From the NCBI RefSeq assembly GCF_900115475.1, contig NZ_FOWP01000006.1, forward strand, positions 124,001 to 188,000: a stretch of 64,000 nt of DNA, read 5' to 3'. Made by a program: the position numbers and the translations under genes. Positions 27,374 to 34,832 of this stretch are shown in pieces. The DNA is from Ectopseudomonas composti (GTDB taxonomy: Bacteria > Pseudomonadota > Gammaproteobacteria > Pseudomonadales > Pseudomonadaceae). The notes beneath the pieces are model-generated. The model saw only the letters and a program-made list of their open reading frames with translations. It searched no databases and had not been told where the DNA came from. How positions within the stretch are numbered: the stretch's first letter is position 1; each line of letters begins with the position of its first letter.

Positions 27374-28573
27374 TCACCCCACGGTCCGCTGGTTCTTCAG
27401 GGCCGCGATACGCTGCGGGTCGTAACCCAGCACGCGTTCGAGCACGGCGTCGGTGTGTTCGCCCAGCAGTGGGGGGGCGCTGTAGCTGTCTTCGTCGTCG
27501 GCCGACAGCTTGATCGGGTTGCCCGGTGCTTCCACCGTGCCGCCTTGCGGATGGGGGATTTCCACCACCATCTTGCGATGGCGCACCTGCGGGTCGGCCA
27601 GCGCGTCGCTGAAGCGGTTGACCGGCGCGCAGGGAACGCGCACCGAGGACAGCTGCTCGACCCAGTGGGCAGTGTCGCGGGTGGCGAACAGCTCGTTGAG
27701 GATGCCGTCGATCAGTTGCTTGTCGGCCAGGCGCGCTGGTTGGGTCTTATACTTGGGATCTTTGAGCGCCTCGACGTCGAGCAGGCCGACAAGGTTGTCC
27801 CAGAAGCTGTCGAAGATCACTGCGACGATGATGAAACCATCGGCTGTGCGGTAGGTGTTGTAAGGCACGTGGACGAAGTGGCTGTTGCCCAGCGGTTCGG
27901 GGTTCTCGCCGCTGAGGAAGTACATGGTGGCCATGTAGTTGAGCATGCTGATCTGGCAGTCGAGCATGCTGATGTCGACGTGCTGCCCATGGCCCTTGCT
28001 ATGGCGTGCCTGCAGCGCGGCCAGCACGCCCATCACGGCGAACATGCCACCGCCCAGGTCCCCGATGGGGATACCGGCCCGGGTCGGGTGGTCGGCGTTG
28101 TCACCGGTGATCGACATGCCGCCACCGATACCCTGCACCACCTGGTCGAACGCCGGCCGCTGGTAGTTGGGGCCGTCCTGGCCGAAGCCGGACACCGAAC
28201 AGGTGATGATCAGGGGGTTGATCTGCTTGAGGTGCTCGTAGTCGATCTTGAGCTTCTGCGGCACGCCGGCGCTGAAGTTGTCCAGTACCACGTCGGCTTC
28301 ACGCACCAGGTCGTGGAACACGGCCAGGCCTTGCTCACTCTTCAGATCAATGCACACGCTTTGCTTGTTGCGGTTGAGCGTGAGGAAGTAGGCGCCCATG
28401 CCTTTGAACGAATGCCGAGGGTCCTTGGCCAACAGGGCTCGTGTGCCTTCGCCAGCCAGCGGCTCGACCTTGATTGTTTCCGCCCCGAGATCGGCAAGGA
28501 TCATTCCGGCATAAGGGCCGGACAGCATGTGGGTCAGATCGAGGATGCGAATCCCCTCTAGCGGTTTGCTCAT
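27374..28573 (-). CDS. CaiB/BaiF class III CoA-transferase
   Basis: A 399-residue formyl-CoA-transferase-family protein. It has the N-terminal signature GIRILDLTHMLSGPYAGMILADLGAETIKVEP, the catalytic Asp region VDISMLDCQISMLNY and the glycine loop CSVSGFGQDGPN. These enzymes transfer CoA between dicarboxylic or carnitine-type acids. It is the first gene after a terminator at 28839-28865 and is preceded by a -24/-12 promoter at 28618-28634, so it opens the second transcription unit of the cluster. Confidence 0.93.
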   Translation of the reverse strand: MSKPLEGIRILDLTHMLSGPYAGMILADLGAETIKVEPLAGEGTRALLAKDPRHSFKGMGAYFLTLNRNKQSVCIDLKSEQGLAVFHDLVREADVVLDNFSAGVPQKLKIDYEHLKQINPLIITCSVSGFGQDGPNYQRPAFDQVVQGIGGGMSITGDNADHPTRAGIPIGDLGGGMFAVMGVLAALQARHSKGHGQHVDISMLDCQISMLNYMATMYFLSGENPEPLGNSHFVHVPYNTYRTADGFIIVAVIFDSFWDNLVGLLDVEALKDPKYKTQPARLADKQLIDGILNELFATRDTAHWVEQLSSVRVPCAPVNRFSDALADPQVRHRKMVVEIPHPQGGTVEAPGNPIKLSADDEDSYSAPPLLGEHTDAVLERVLGYDPQRIAALKNQRTVG

Positions 28574-28617
28574 GATCGTTCTCTTGTACTTGTTGGAATT
28601 GCCCGCACAAGAGAGAT

Positions 28618-28634
28618 AGCAAGTGCCTTGCCAA
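28618..28634 (-). promoter_or_regulatory. Sigma-54 (-24/-12) promoter of the CaiB operon
   Basis: On the minus strand the sequence TTGGCAAGGCACTTGCT fits the consensus YTGGCAC-N5-TTGCW with one mismatch. The GG and GC dinucleotides have the required 10-bp gap. It ends 45 bp before the CaiB start codon, and its upstream side is strongly AT-rich (28636-28690), which would favour bending. It fits the presence of a sigma-54 activator gene in the same cluster. Confidence 0.8.
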
Positions 28635-28711
28635 GTCTTTTAATTGCTTTTATTTCATTGTTTTTTAAGGGTTTTTTTTAATTTATCGAACGAATAATCG
28701 AAGCGCTCGAA

Positions 28712-28733
28712 GCAATTGCATTGCAAGCTGAAA
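28712..28733. promoter_or_regulatory. Candidate activator-binding site upstream of CaiB promoter
   Basis: TTGCA-T-TGCAA at 28716-28726 is a perfect 5-bp-arm dyad overlapping a GCAATTGC palindrome, about 100 bp upstream of the -12 element, a normal enhancer distance. TGCAAGCTGA at 28722-28731 agrees at 8 of 10 positions with one arm of the dyad at 34665-34695. It is only suggestive. Confidence 0.35.
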
Positions 28734-28838
28734 TGGCGATTTCATTCTGCATGGGTGGTGGTGCAGGTCTCGGCGAAGAGGGGCCGGCACGGTGGCTTGA
28801 GGGGCCGTTCGGCAGGCGCCAGCGGTTTTTGCGCAGGC

Positions 28839-28865
28839 AAAAAAAACCGGCACACGAGGTGCCGG
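28839..28865 (-). terminator. Rho-independent terminator after the first flavoenzyme operon
   Basis: Reading minus, the 7-bp stem CCGGCAC / GTGCCGG (28859-28865 and 28847-28853) with a 5-nt loop is followed by eight T residues (28846-28839). It lies 25 bp past the end of the flavoenzyme gene at 28890, separating the upstream block (racemase-fold to flavoenzymes) from the CaiB operon. The rest of the 316-bp gap holds the CaiB promoter region. Confidence 0.88.
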
Positions 28866-28889
28866 AAAACTTCACGCTCAGGAGCAGTC

Positions 28890-30968
28890 TCAGGTGAATC
28901 GATGTGCTTCGATGGGGCCGTCGAATCCTTCCAGGGCACCCGGTTCGATGTAGCGTTTCCAGTTATCGAAGATCTCCCGCCCGGCGAGAAAACCTTCGAA
29001 GATCGCGTGGTCGGTCTTGCGCGGCACCACCGCATCGCCGACGCGGTGCACGTTCGGCAACTCGGCCTTGAGGGCGTGGTACAGGCCGTCTAGCGGCAGA
29101 TGGCGCACCGTCAGGACGATGCTGTCGAAGCCTTCCAGGGTCTGTTCCTCGCCGCTATAGAGGTTGAACAGATCCACCGATGTCCCCCGTGCCCGGCTGA
29201 CCCAGGCATTGAGCGTGTAGGTCAGGCCGCGGCTGAACAGGTTGGCATAGACCACCGGCTGATCCAGGGTGGTCGCCAGACGATGGAACAGCGCGTTCCA
29301 GCGCGTGACCACGTGCACCTCGTGGCCGTTCTCCACCAGCAGTTCGGTGATGCCGGCGGAGTAGCGGTTGCCTTCCTCATCCAACACCAGCACGCGTTTG
29401 CCGACCCGCTGCGGCTGTGCCAGCACGTCCAGTGCGGTGAACACGTTGTCGGCATCCAGCCCCGGCACGCGGTCGACCAGCGGGTTGATATCGGAATAAC
29501 CGCTGCGGTCCGGCAGCGAGCCGGTGGCGACGATCACGCCATCCGGTTGCAGCGCCCGGATCGAATCGACACTGGCTTCGCAGTTCAGCTTCACCTGCAC
29601 GCCTGCCTTGGCCATCTGCACCTTGAGATCCTCGGTGATCCAGGCGAAGGAATCGCGACGTGGCAGGCGCACGATGTGGTTGACCTGGCCACCCAGTTCG
29701 CCGGCTTTCTCCAGCAGGGTGACGCGGTGCCCACGTTTGGCCAGGCCCTCGGCCGCCTTCATTCCGGCCGGCCCACCGCCGACCACCACCCAGTGCTTGG
29801 CATCCGGCGCCAGTTGCAGCGTCTGCGGGCCGAAGACTGCCTCACGGCCGGTGGCCGGGTTGACCTGGCAGGTCATCGAGGTGCCGTGGAACAGGCGCGA
29901 GACGCAGCCCTGGTTGCAGCGCAGGCAATGGTAGATCTCGTCCTCACGGCCTTCGGCGGTCTTGCGCGCGAACTCCGGGTCGGCGATCTGAGCGCGGGTC
30001 ATGGCCACCATATCGGCGTCGCCGCGTGCCAGGATCGCCTCGGCTTCGCCGGCACTGCCGATGCCGGAGACGCAGAACACCGGGACTTTCACCGCGCGCT
30101 TGAGGCGCGCCACCGGGTCGACCATCCAGCCGTTGGGCACGTCGTAGGGTGGCATGATGTAGGTGGCCGACTGGTACACCCCGGCAGTGGCCATGATGTA
30201 GTCGATATGGCCGGTGGCCTCGACCGTCTGCGCCACCTTGATCCAATCGTCGATCTGCATGCCGCCCGGCACCATTTCGTCCATCGACAGGCGGATGCCG
30301 ATCACCAGATCCGGACCGACCTTTTCCCGCACCGCCGCGATCACTTCGAGCGGCAGGCGCATGCGGTTCTCGTAGCTACCGCCGTATTCGTCCTCGCGCT
30401 TGTTGAACAGCGGCGAGATGAATTGGTGCAGCAGGTAGCTGTGCGCCAGGTGAATCTCAACACCGTCGAAGCCGGCCAGGCGCGCGTACTCGGCCGAGCG
30501 CACCCAGCCTTCGACGACCTCGTCCATGTCTGAACGCTCCATGGCCTTGGCCATCTCGCCGAACACCGGTGACTTGATGTTGGATGACGACCAGAGCACG
30601 CGATAGTCATCCATGGCGTGGGTTTCGCCCATCACGCCGAAGTGGTTGAGCTGGGCGAAAATGTGCGCGCCGAAGCCATGCACCGCCTCGGTCAGCGCCG
30701 TGTCGCGCTCGATCATTTCTTCGCGGTAGCCATAGGGATAGCCACGGCAGAAAGTGTTGGAGGTCGGGTGGATCAGGCGGTTGCCGGTGACCATCAGGCC
30801 GATGCCGCCCTTGGCGCGCGCGGCGTGGTAGTAGATGTCACGGTTGTTGGTCAGCCCTTCTGGCGAGTTGAAGGCCATGGCATGGGCCGACTGCATGATG
30901 CGGTTGCGCAGGGTAATGCCGCGCAGGCGCAGCGGTTGGAACAGATGCGGATAACGTTCGACGGTCAT
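28890..30968 (-). CDS. FMN/[4Fe-4S]/FAD oxidoreductase of the OYE/2,4-dienoyl-CoA reductase family (copy 1)
   Basis: A 692-residue flavoenzyme with an N-terminal Old Yellow Enzyme TIM barrel (GITLRNRIMQSAHAMAF; FDGVEIHLAHSYLLHQFISP), an iron-sulfur motif CX2CX3CX11C starting at CLRCNQGC, and a C-terminal FAD/NAD(P) domain (WVVVGGGPAGMKAAEGLAKRGHRVTLLEK). The family includes dienoyl-CoA reductase, trimethylamine dehydrogenase, stachydrine demethylase-type enzymes and bilirubin reductase, so the substrate may be a conjugated alkene or an N-methyl amine. The next upstream gene is a homologue of the same architecture. Confidence 0.92.
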   Translation of the reverse strand: MTVERYPHLFQPLRLRGITLRNRIMQSAHAMAFNSPEGLTNNRDIYYHAARAKGGIGLMVTGNRLIHPTSNTFCRGYPYGYREEMIERDTALTEAVHGFGAHIFAQLNHFGVMGETHAMDDYRVLWSSSNIKSPVFGEMAKAMERSDMDEVVEGWVRSAEYARLAGFDGVEIHLAHSYLLHQFISPLFNKREDEYGGSYENRMRLPLEVIAAVREKVGPDLVIGIRLSMDEMVPGGMQIDDWIKVAQTVEATGHIDYIMATAGVYQSATYIMPPYDVPNGWMVDPVARLKRAVKVPVFCVSGIGSAGEAEAILARGDADMVAMTRAQIADPEFARKTAEGREDEIYHCLRCNQGCVSRLFHGTSMTCQVNPATGREAVFGPQTLQLAPDAKHWVVVGGGPAGMKAAEGLAKRGHRVTLLEKAGELGGQVNHIVRLPRRDSFAWITEDLKVQMAKAGVQVKLNCEASVDSIRALQPDGVIVATGSLPDRSGYSDINPLVDRVPGLDADNVFTALDVLAQPQRVGKRVLVLDEEGNRYSAGITELLVENGHEVHVVTRWNALFHRLATTLDQPVVYANLFSRGLTYTLNAWVSRARGTSVDLFNLYSGEEQTLEGFDSIVLTVRHLPLDGLYHALKAELPNVHRVGDAVVPRKTDHAIFEGFLAGREIFDNWKRYIEPGALEGFDGPIEAHRFT

Positions 30969-31049
30969 GTTGTCCTCCTTCGCGGCCGGTAAGGCCGGCC
31001 GGAAATGGCGTCATGTCGCGCACGGCCGAGGGGCTGTGCGCGGCTTTCC

Positions 31050-31070
31050 GTAGGGTGCGCTGTGCGCACC
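31050..31070 (+). repeat. Intergenic 21-bp repeat copy
   Basis: A 21-bp sequence beginning GTAGGGTGCGC and containing GTGCGCACC lies between the two flavoenzyme genes. An exact reverse-complement copy is at 63508-63528. It is partly self-complementary (GGTGCGC/GCGCACC). This looks like a dispersed Pseudomonas intergenic element. Confidence 0.6.
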
Positions 31071-31087
31071 GCCAGCCGATCAAACGA

Positions 31088-33205
31088 TCAGCCCACCGGG
31101 GCGCCCATGGCCGTGCGCCAGTCGGCGCCGAAGCCTTCCAGCTCGCCCTGTTCGATGAACCGGTTCGGGTCGTCGAGCAACTCGCGGCCGGCCAACATGC
31201 CTTCGTAGAGAGTGTCCTGCAGTGGTCTGGGCAGACGTGCATCGCCGATGCAATGCAGGTTCTGCACCCGTCCCTGCAGGGCGCGATACAGGGCATCGTG
31301 TGGGCTGTGCCCGGCGGCGATGATGAAGGTGTCGGCTTCCAGGCTCTCGCCGTTCTCGTCGGTGAACAGGTTGAGCAGTTGCGCGCGCTTGCCGTCGATG
31401 CTGCGCACCCAGCTATTGAGGGTGTATTGCAGGCCCTTGCGGAATACGTGCTGGTAGTTCACCGGCAGATCCAGGGTCAGGGTGAGGTTGGGCGCCAGGG
31501 CGATGAAGCGGCTGACCAGATGCACCTGGTGTCCACGGTCGAGCAGGCATTCGGCAGTGCCCAGGGCGTAGCGGCCGCCGTCCTCGTCGAACAGCACCAC
31601 GCGCTTGCCGACCCGCGCCGGATCTTCGAGAGCCTCGACCACGCTGAGCACATTGTCCTGCTCGGTACCGGGCACGCGATCCACAGCGGGGCGCGTCGAG
31701 GTGAACGCGGTTTTCAGCGGCGTCGACCCGGTAGCCAGAAGCACGCCGTCTGCACCGAACGCAACCACATCGTCGGCGCTCATCGCGCAGTTCAGGCGAA
31801 TCTCTACCCCGGCCTTGCGCAGTTGCCGCTCCAGGTCACGCGGGATGAAGGCGAATTTTTGTCGGCGAGGCAGGCGTGCTGCCAGGTTTAGCAGGCCGCC
31901 GAGGCGGTCGTCCTTCTCTACCAGAGTGACCTGGTGGCCACGCTGGCGCAGGGTGAGTGCCGCCTTCATGCCCGCCGGACCGCCGCCTACCACCAGCCAG
32001 TTGCCGGGCGTTTCGGCGGGCTTGAGGGTGTGCAGGCCGAAACGCTGCTCGCGTCCGGCGGCCGGGTTGACCACGCAGGAAATCGCGTTGCCGGCCATCA
32101 GCCTGGCGATGCACGCCTGGTTGCAGCGGATGCAGTGGTTGATTTCGTCCTCACGGCCTTCGCGCAGTTTGTTGCAGAACTCGGGGTCGGCGATCTGCGT
32201 GCGGGTCATCGCCACCATGTCGGTGGCGCCGCTGGCCACCAGGGCCTCGGCTTTTTCCGGGTCGACGATATGGCCGACGATGAATACCGGGATCTCGCTG
32301 ACCTCGCGCAAGGATGCGCGCAGGCGGGCTCCGTCATCCACCAGCCAGTTCTCCGGGTAGTCGCCCGGCGGTATCTGGTCGGCGTGGGCGGCATAGGTGC
32401 CGGCAGTGGCGCTGACGTAGTCGATCAGGCCAGTCTCGACCATCTTGCGGGTCATCTGGATCGCCGTGTCAGCGTGCATGCCGTCGACGGTGCATTCATC
32501 CAGCGATACGCGAATGCCCACCACGAAATCCGGGCCAACCGCGTCACGTACGCGCTGCATGGTTTCGATGGGGAAACGCACGATGTTGTCGAGGCTGCCG
32601 CCGTACTCGTCGGTGCGCTTGTTGTAGACGAAGGAAAGAAACTGCTGGTGCAGGTAGCCGTGTGAATAGTGCAGCTCGACGCCGTCGAAGCCCGCCGCCT
32701 TGGCATTCAGCGCGGTCAGGGCGAAGTGTTCCGAGACTTCGTCCATTTCCGCCTTGGTCATCTCCTTGGCCCACTCGTTATAGGCTGGCGATTTCATGGT
32801 CGACGGGCCCCACTGCACGCGGTAGTCGTCCAGCGCGCCGCTGCGTCCCTGCGGGCCGAAGTGGATCAGTTGGGCGATGATGCGTGCGCCGAAGGCATGC
32901 ACGGCGTTCACCATCTCGGCGTCGCGCTCGATCATTTCCTGACGGTTGCCGCGTGCCAGCGAACGGTTGGGGCCGGTGGAAGCAGGGTGGGTATGGCGCG
33001 CGCCGGTGACGATCAGGCCGATGCCACCCTTGGCACGTTCGGCCTGGTAGTGGATGTCACGGTCGTTGGTCAGCCCCTCGGCCGAGGCGAAGCCCTTGGC
33101 ATGGGCGGTTTGCATCAGGCGGTTGCGTACGGTGATGTTGCCGATTTTCAGCGGCGAGAAAATCGAGGGATAGCGAAGCTCCCCCGGCGTCTTGGGCTGG
33201 GTCAT
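31088..33205 (-). CDS. FMN/[4Fe-4S]/FAD oxidoreductase of the OYE/2,4-dienoyl-CoA reductase family (copy 2)
   Basis: A 705-residue paralogue of the 28890-30968 protein with the same order: OYE barrel (GNITVRNRLMQTAHAKGFASAEG), iron-sulfur motif CX2CX3CX11C at CIRCNQAC, and FAD domain (WLVVGGGPAGMKAALTLRQRGHQVTLVEK). The ATG at 33205 is preferred, with GAGG/AGGA just upstream; the long upstream extension is antisense-like. The two copies differ throughout and are not a recent duplication, which suggests successive reductions or demethylations in one pathway (inference). Confidence 0.92.
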   Translation of the reverse strand: MTQPKTPGELRYPSIFSPLKIGNITVRNRLMQTAHAKGFASAEGLTNDRDIHYQAERAKGGIGLIVTGARHTHPASTGPNRSLARGNRQEMIERDAEMVNAVHAFGARIIAQLIHFGPQGRSGALDDYRVQWGPSTMKSPAYNEWAKEMTKAEMDEVSEHFALTALNAKAAGFDGVELHYSHGYLHQQFLSFVYNKRTDEYGGSLDNIVRFPIETMQRVRDAVGPDFVVGIRVSLDECTVDGMHADTAIQMTRKMVETGLIDYVSATAGTYAAHADQIPPGDYPENWLVDDGARLRASLREVSEIPVFIVGHIVDPEKAEALVASGATDMVAMTRTQIADPEFCNKLREGREDEINHCIRCNQACIARLMAGNAISCVVNPAAGREQRFGLHTLKPAETPGNWLVVGGGPAGMKAALTLRQRGHQVTLVEKDDRLGGLLNLAARLPRRQKFAFIPRDLERQLRKAGVEIRLNCAMSADDVVAFGADGVLLATGSTPLKTAFTSTRPAVDRVPGTEQDNVLSVVEALEDPARVGKRVVLFDEDGGRYALGTAECLLDRGHQVHLVSRFIALAPNLTLTLDLPVNYQHVFRKGLQYTLNSWVRSIDGKRAQLLNLFTDENGESLEADTFIIAAGHSPHDALYRALQGRVQNLHCIGDARLPRPLQDTLYEGMLAGRELLDDPNRFIEQGELEGFGADWRTAMGAPVG

Positions 33206-33237
33206 TTTCCTCATCCTTTGTTCTTGTTCTGGTGAGT

Positions 33238-33260
33238 GGCCCGTCGTCGTGGGACGGGCC
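33238..33260 (-). other. Intercistronic hairpin
   Basis: Perfect 8-bp arms GGCCCGTC / GACGGGCC with a 7-nt loop lie between the NTF2-like gene and the second flavoenzyme gene. There is no T-tract. It could act in mRNA processing or stability; function unproven. Confidence 0.4.
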
Positions 33261-33352
33261 GCAACCGCTGTCCGCACTACCGTCAGAGTGGTAGGCGGGC
33301 AGGGTATCCGGAGGGCAACACGGTCATGCCTCCGGGCGCTGGCTGGCGCGGA

Positions 33353-33742
33353 TCAGCGCAGCACGTTTTCGCCACTCATGAAGACGAACACGCGGCGGAA
33401 CTTGCCGTCTTCGACGTACCAGAAGTTGCAGTTGCGCAGGCGGGTTTCGTTGCCTTGCGCGTCCTTGAGGTAGACGTTGAAGCGCGAGCAGATGGTCTGG
33501 GTGTCGACGTCGACTGCCAGTTCGAAATCGCCGTGCCAGATTTCTTCGAAGTTGGCGAACAGGTTGTCGAACATCTTGCGCACACCGCTGTGGCCGTCGT
33601 GCGTGAGGTTGTCGGTCTGAATGGTGAAGGCCACATCCTCATGGAAGCAGTCCAGCACGCCAGCCATGTTCTTGTTGTCCACGTTGGCGAAGTACTTCTG
33701 TGTAGCCAGGTCGATCAGTTGCTCACGGGAAAGATGACTCAT
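33353..33742 (-). CDS. NTF2-like / SnoaL-like small protein
   Basis: A 129-residue protein with the SnoaL/NTF2 alpha+beta barrel pattern: an N-terminal helix (LIDLATQKYFANVDNKNMAGVLDCFHEDVAFTI), HSGVRKMFDNLF, and C-terminal strands ending in GKFRRVFVFMSGENVL. The fold hosts isomerases, dehydratases, hydroxylases and subunits of ring dioxygenases. It lies between the racemase-fold gene (21-bp gap) and the flavoenzymes in the sigma-54-promoted first operon; the reaction is not predictable. Confidence 0.82.
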   Translation of the reverse strand: MSHLSREQLIDLATQKYFANVDNKNMAGVLDCFHEDVAFTIQTDNLTHDGHSGVRKMFDNLFANFEEIWHGDFELAVDVDTQTICSRFNVYLKDAQGNETRLRNCNFWYVEDGKFRRVFVFMSGENVLR

Positions 33743-33763
33743 TGCTTGTTCTCCTTGTTGATG

Positions 33764-34513
33764 TCATTGACCAGCGAAGCCGTGATAGGCGGCGTCGTTG
33801 AGAATCTGCGGGGCGGGGTAGGCCTTGCGGCTCTGCGAGAGCCCGAGGCTCAGCAGCATTTCGCACAGCTTGTAGGAAACCAGGCCGGGGTTGATCACCG
33901 GAATCGGCAGGCGCTCGGCTAGGTAGGCATGGGACTGGTGCATGGTGGTGGAACCGAGCACGATCACGTCGGCACCGTCTTCCTCCATCGCCCGGCGCGC
34001 TTCGGCTTCGAGCTTGGCGAACACCACCTCTTCCTTGCCTTCGAGCAGTTCCTTGAGATCCGGGCGGGTCTTGATCGAGCGCAGCGAGGCCACGCGCGGC
34101 CACAGGTGATATTCGGTAAGGGTCTTCTCGTACAGCGGGAACCATTCATCCCACATGGTGATGATGCTGAACTTCTTGCCCAGCATGCAGGCGGTGTGGA
34201 AGGCCGCCATGCCCGGTGCGATCACCGGGATGTCCAGCCGCGAGCGCAGGGCGGCGAGGCCGGAGTCGCTGACGGTGTCGATGCACACCGCGCTGTAGCC
34301 TTCCTCCTGGGCGCGCAGGCCGGCCTGTACCACGGAAAAGTCCATGAGCAACACGTCGTACGCACTATCGCCGAGCGAGGCACCCTTGGCGACCGGGACG
34401 AATTCCGGATGGAAACCGGGAAGGATCATACCGGCCGGCAACTGCGAGGCGCGGTTGTCGGCGCTTTCCTGATCCATGGGAATGGGGATGATTACCTTGA
34501 TGCGGTGGGTCAT
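33764..34513 (-). CDS. Asp/Glu/hydantoin racemase-superfamily protein without the two catalytic cysteines
   Basis: A 249-residue protein of the Asp/Glu racemase superfamily (VIIPIPMDQESADNRAS; VLLMDFSVVQAGLRAQEEGYSAVCIDTVSDSGL; DVIVLGSTTMHQ; IPVINPGLVSYKLCEMLL). When lined up by eye with hydantoin racemase, the first catalytic Cys (ACFGDTGL) corresponds to Thr in DTVSDSGL, and the second (VLGCAGM) to Ser in VLGSTTM. Two-base racemisation by cysteines is therefore unlikely. It is the first gene after a strong -24/-12 promoter, so it opens the catabolic cluster. An isomerase, lyase or non-enzymatic role is open. Confidence 0.85.
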   Translation of the reverse strand: MTHRIKVIIPIPMDQESADNRASQLPAGMILPGFHPEFVPVAKGASLGDSAYDVLLMDFSVVQAGLRAQEEGYSAVCIDTVSDSGLAALRSRLDIPVIAPGMAAFHTACMLGKKFSIITMWDEWFPLYEKTLTEYHLWPRVASLRSIKTRPDLKELLEGKEEVVFAKLEAEARRAMEEDGADVIVLGSTTMHQSHAYLAERLPIPVINPGLVSYKLCEMLLSLGLSQSRKAYPAPQILNDAAYHGFAGQ

Positions 34514-34572
34514 GCAGATCTCCCGGAGGATGTAGCCGTCATGAACACGGCTTTTGTTGTTTTCCTCTCTTG

Positions 34573-34589
34573 AGCAAGACCGGTGCCAG
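34573..34589 (-). promoter_or_regulatory. Sigma-54 (-24/-12) promoter of the first catabolic operon
   Basis: On the minus strand CTGGCACCGGTCTTGCT matches the -24/-12 consensus (TGGCAC and TTGCT, exact 10-bp gap between GG and GC). It ends 59 bp before the racemase-fold start codon, with a dyad about 100 bp further upstream as a likely enhancer. This is the better of the two sigma-54 sites. Confidence 0.85.
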
Positions 34590-34664
34590 AGTCGCGATGT
34601 GCCTCAGACCTTTGATTAATAGGGTTTTTTTATCCACCACAGACAGGCGAGATTTTGTAGGTCA

Positions 34665-34695
34665 TTCAAGTTGAAAAGAATCAGATCAACTTGAA
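34665..34695. promoter_or_regulatory. Putative enhancer site (10-bp dyad) for the sigma-54 activator
   Basis: TTCAAGTTGA at 34665-34674 and its exact reverse complement TCAACTTGAA at 34686-34695 form a dyad with an 11-bp spacer; centre-to-centre spacing of the arms is two helical turns. The centre lies about 105 bp upstream of the -12 element at 34575. The segment from here to 34832 contains no gene that I can see. Confidence 0.6.
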
Positions 34696-34832
34696 ATCCA
34701 GTTCCTTGCGTAATCACGGGGCGAGGGCGGGGGGCTGTTGGGTGTGAAGGATGGCGCCTTGAAGGCGTCGAACCGACCGCCTGTTTGCGTCAATGCGACC
34801 ACCCGGATGCCGAACCTGCTGTGCTCTATAGT

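Noticed and set aside
33764..34513. Calling the protein hydantoin racemase
   Set aside because: The fold and neighbours suggest it, but both catalytic cysteine positions read Thr and Ser by eye, so the activity cannot be assumed.
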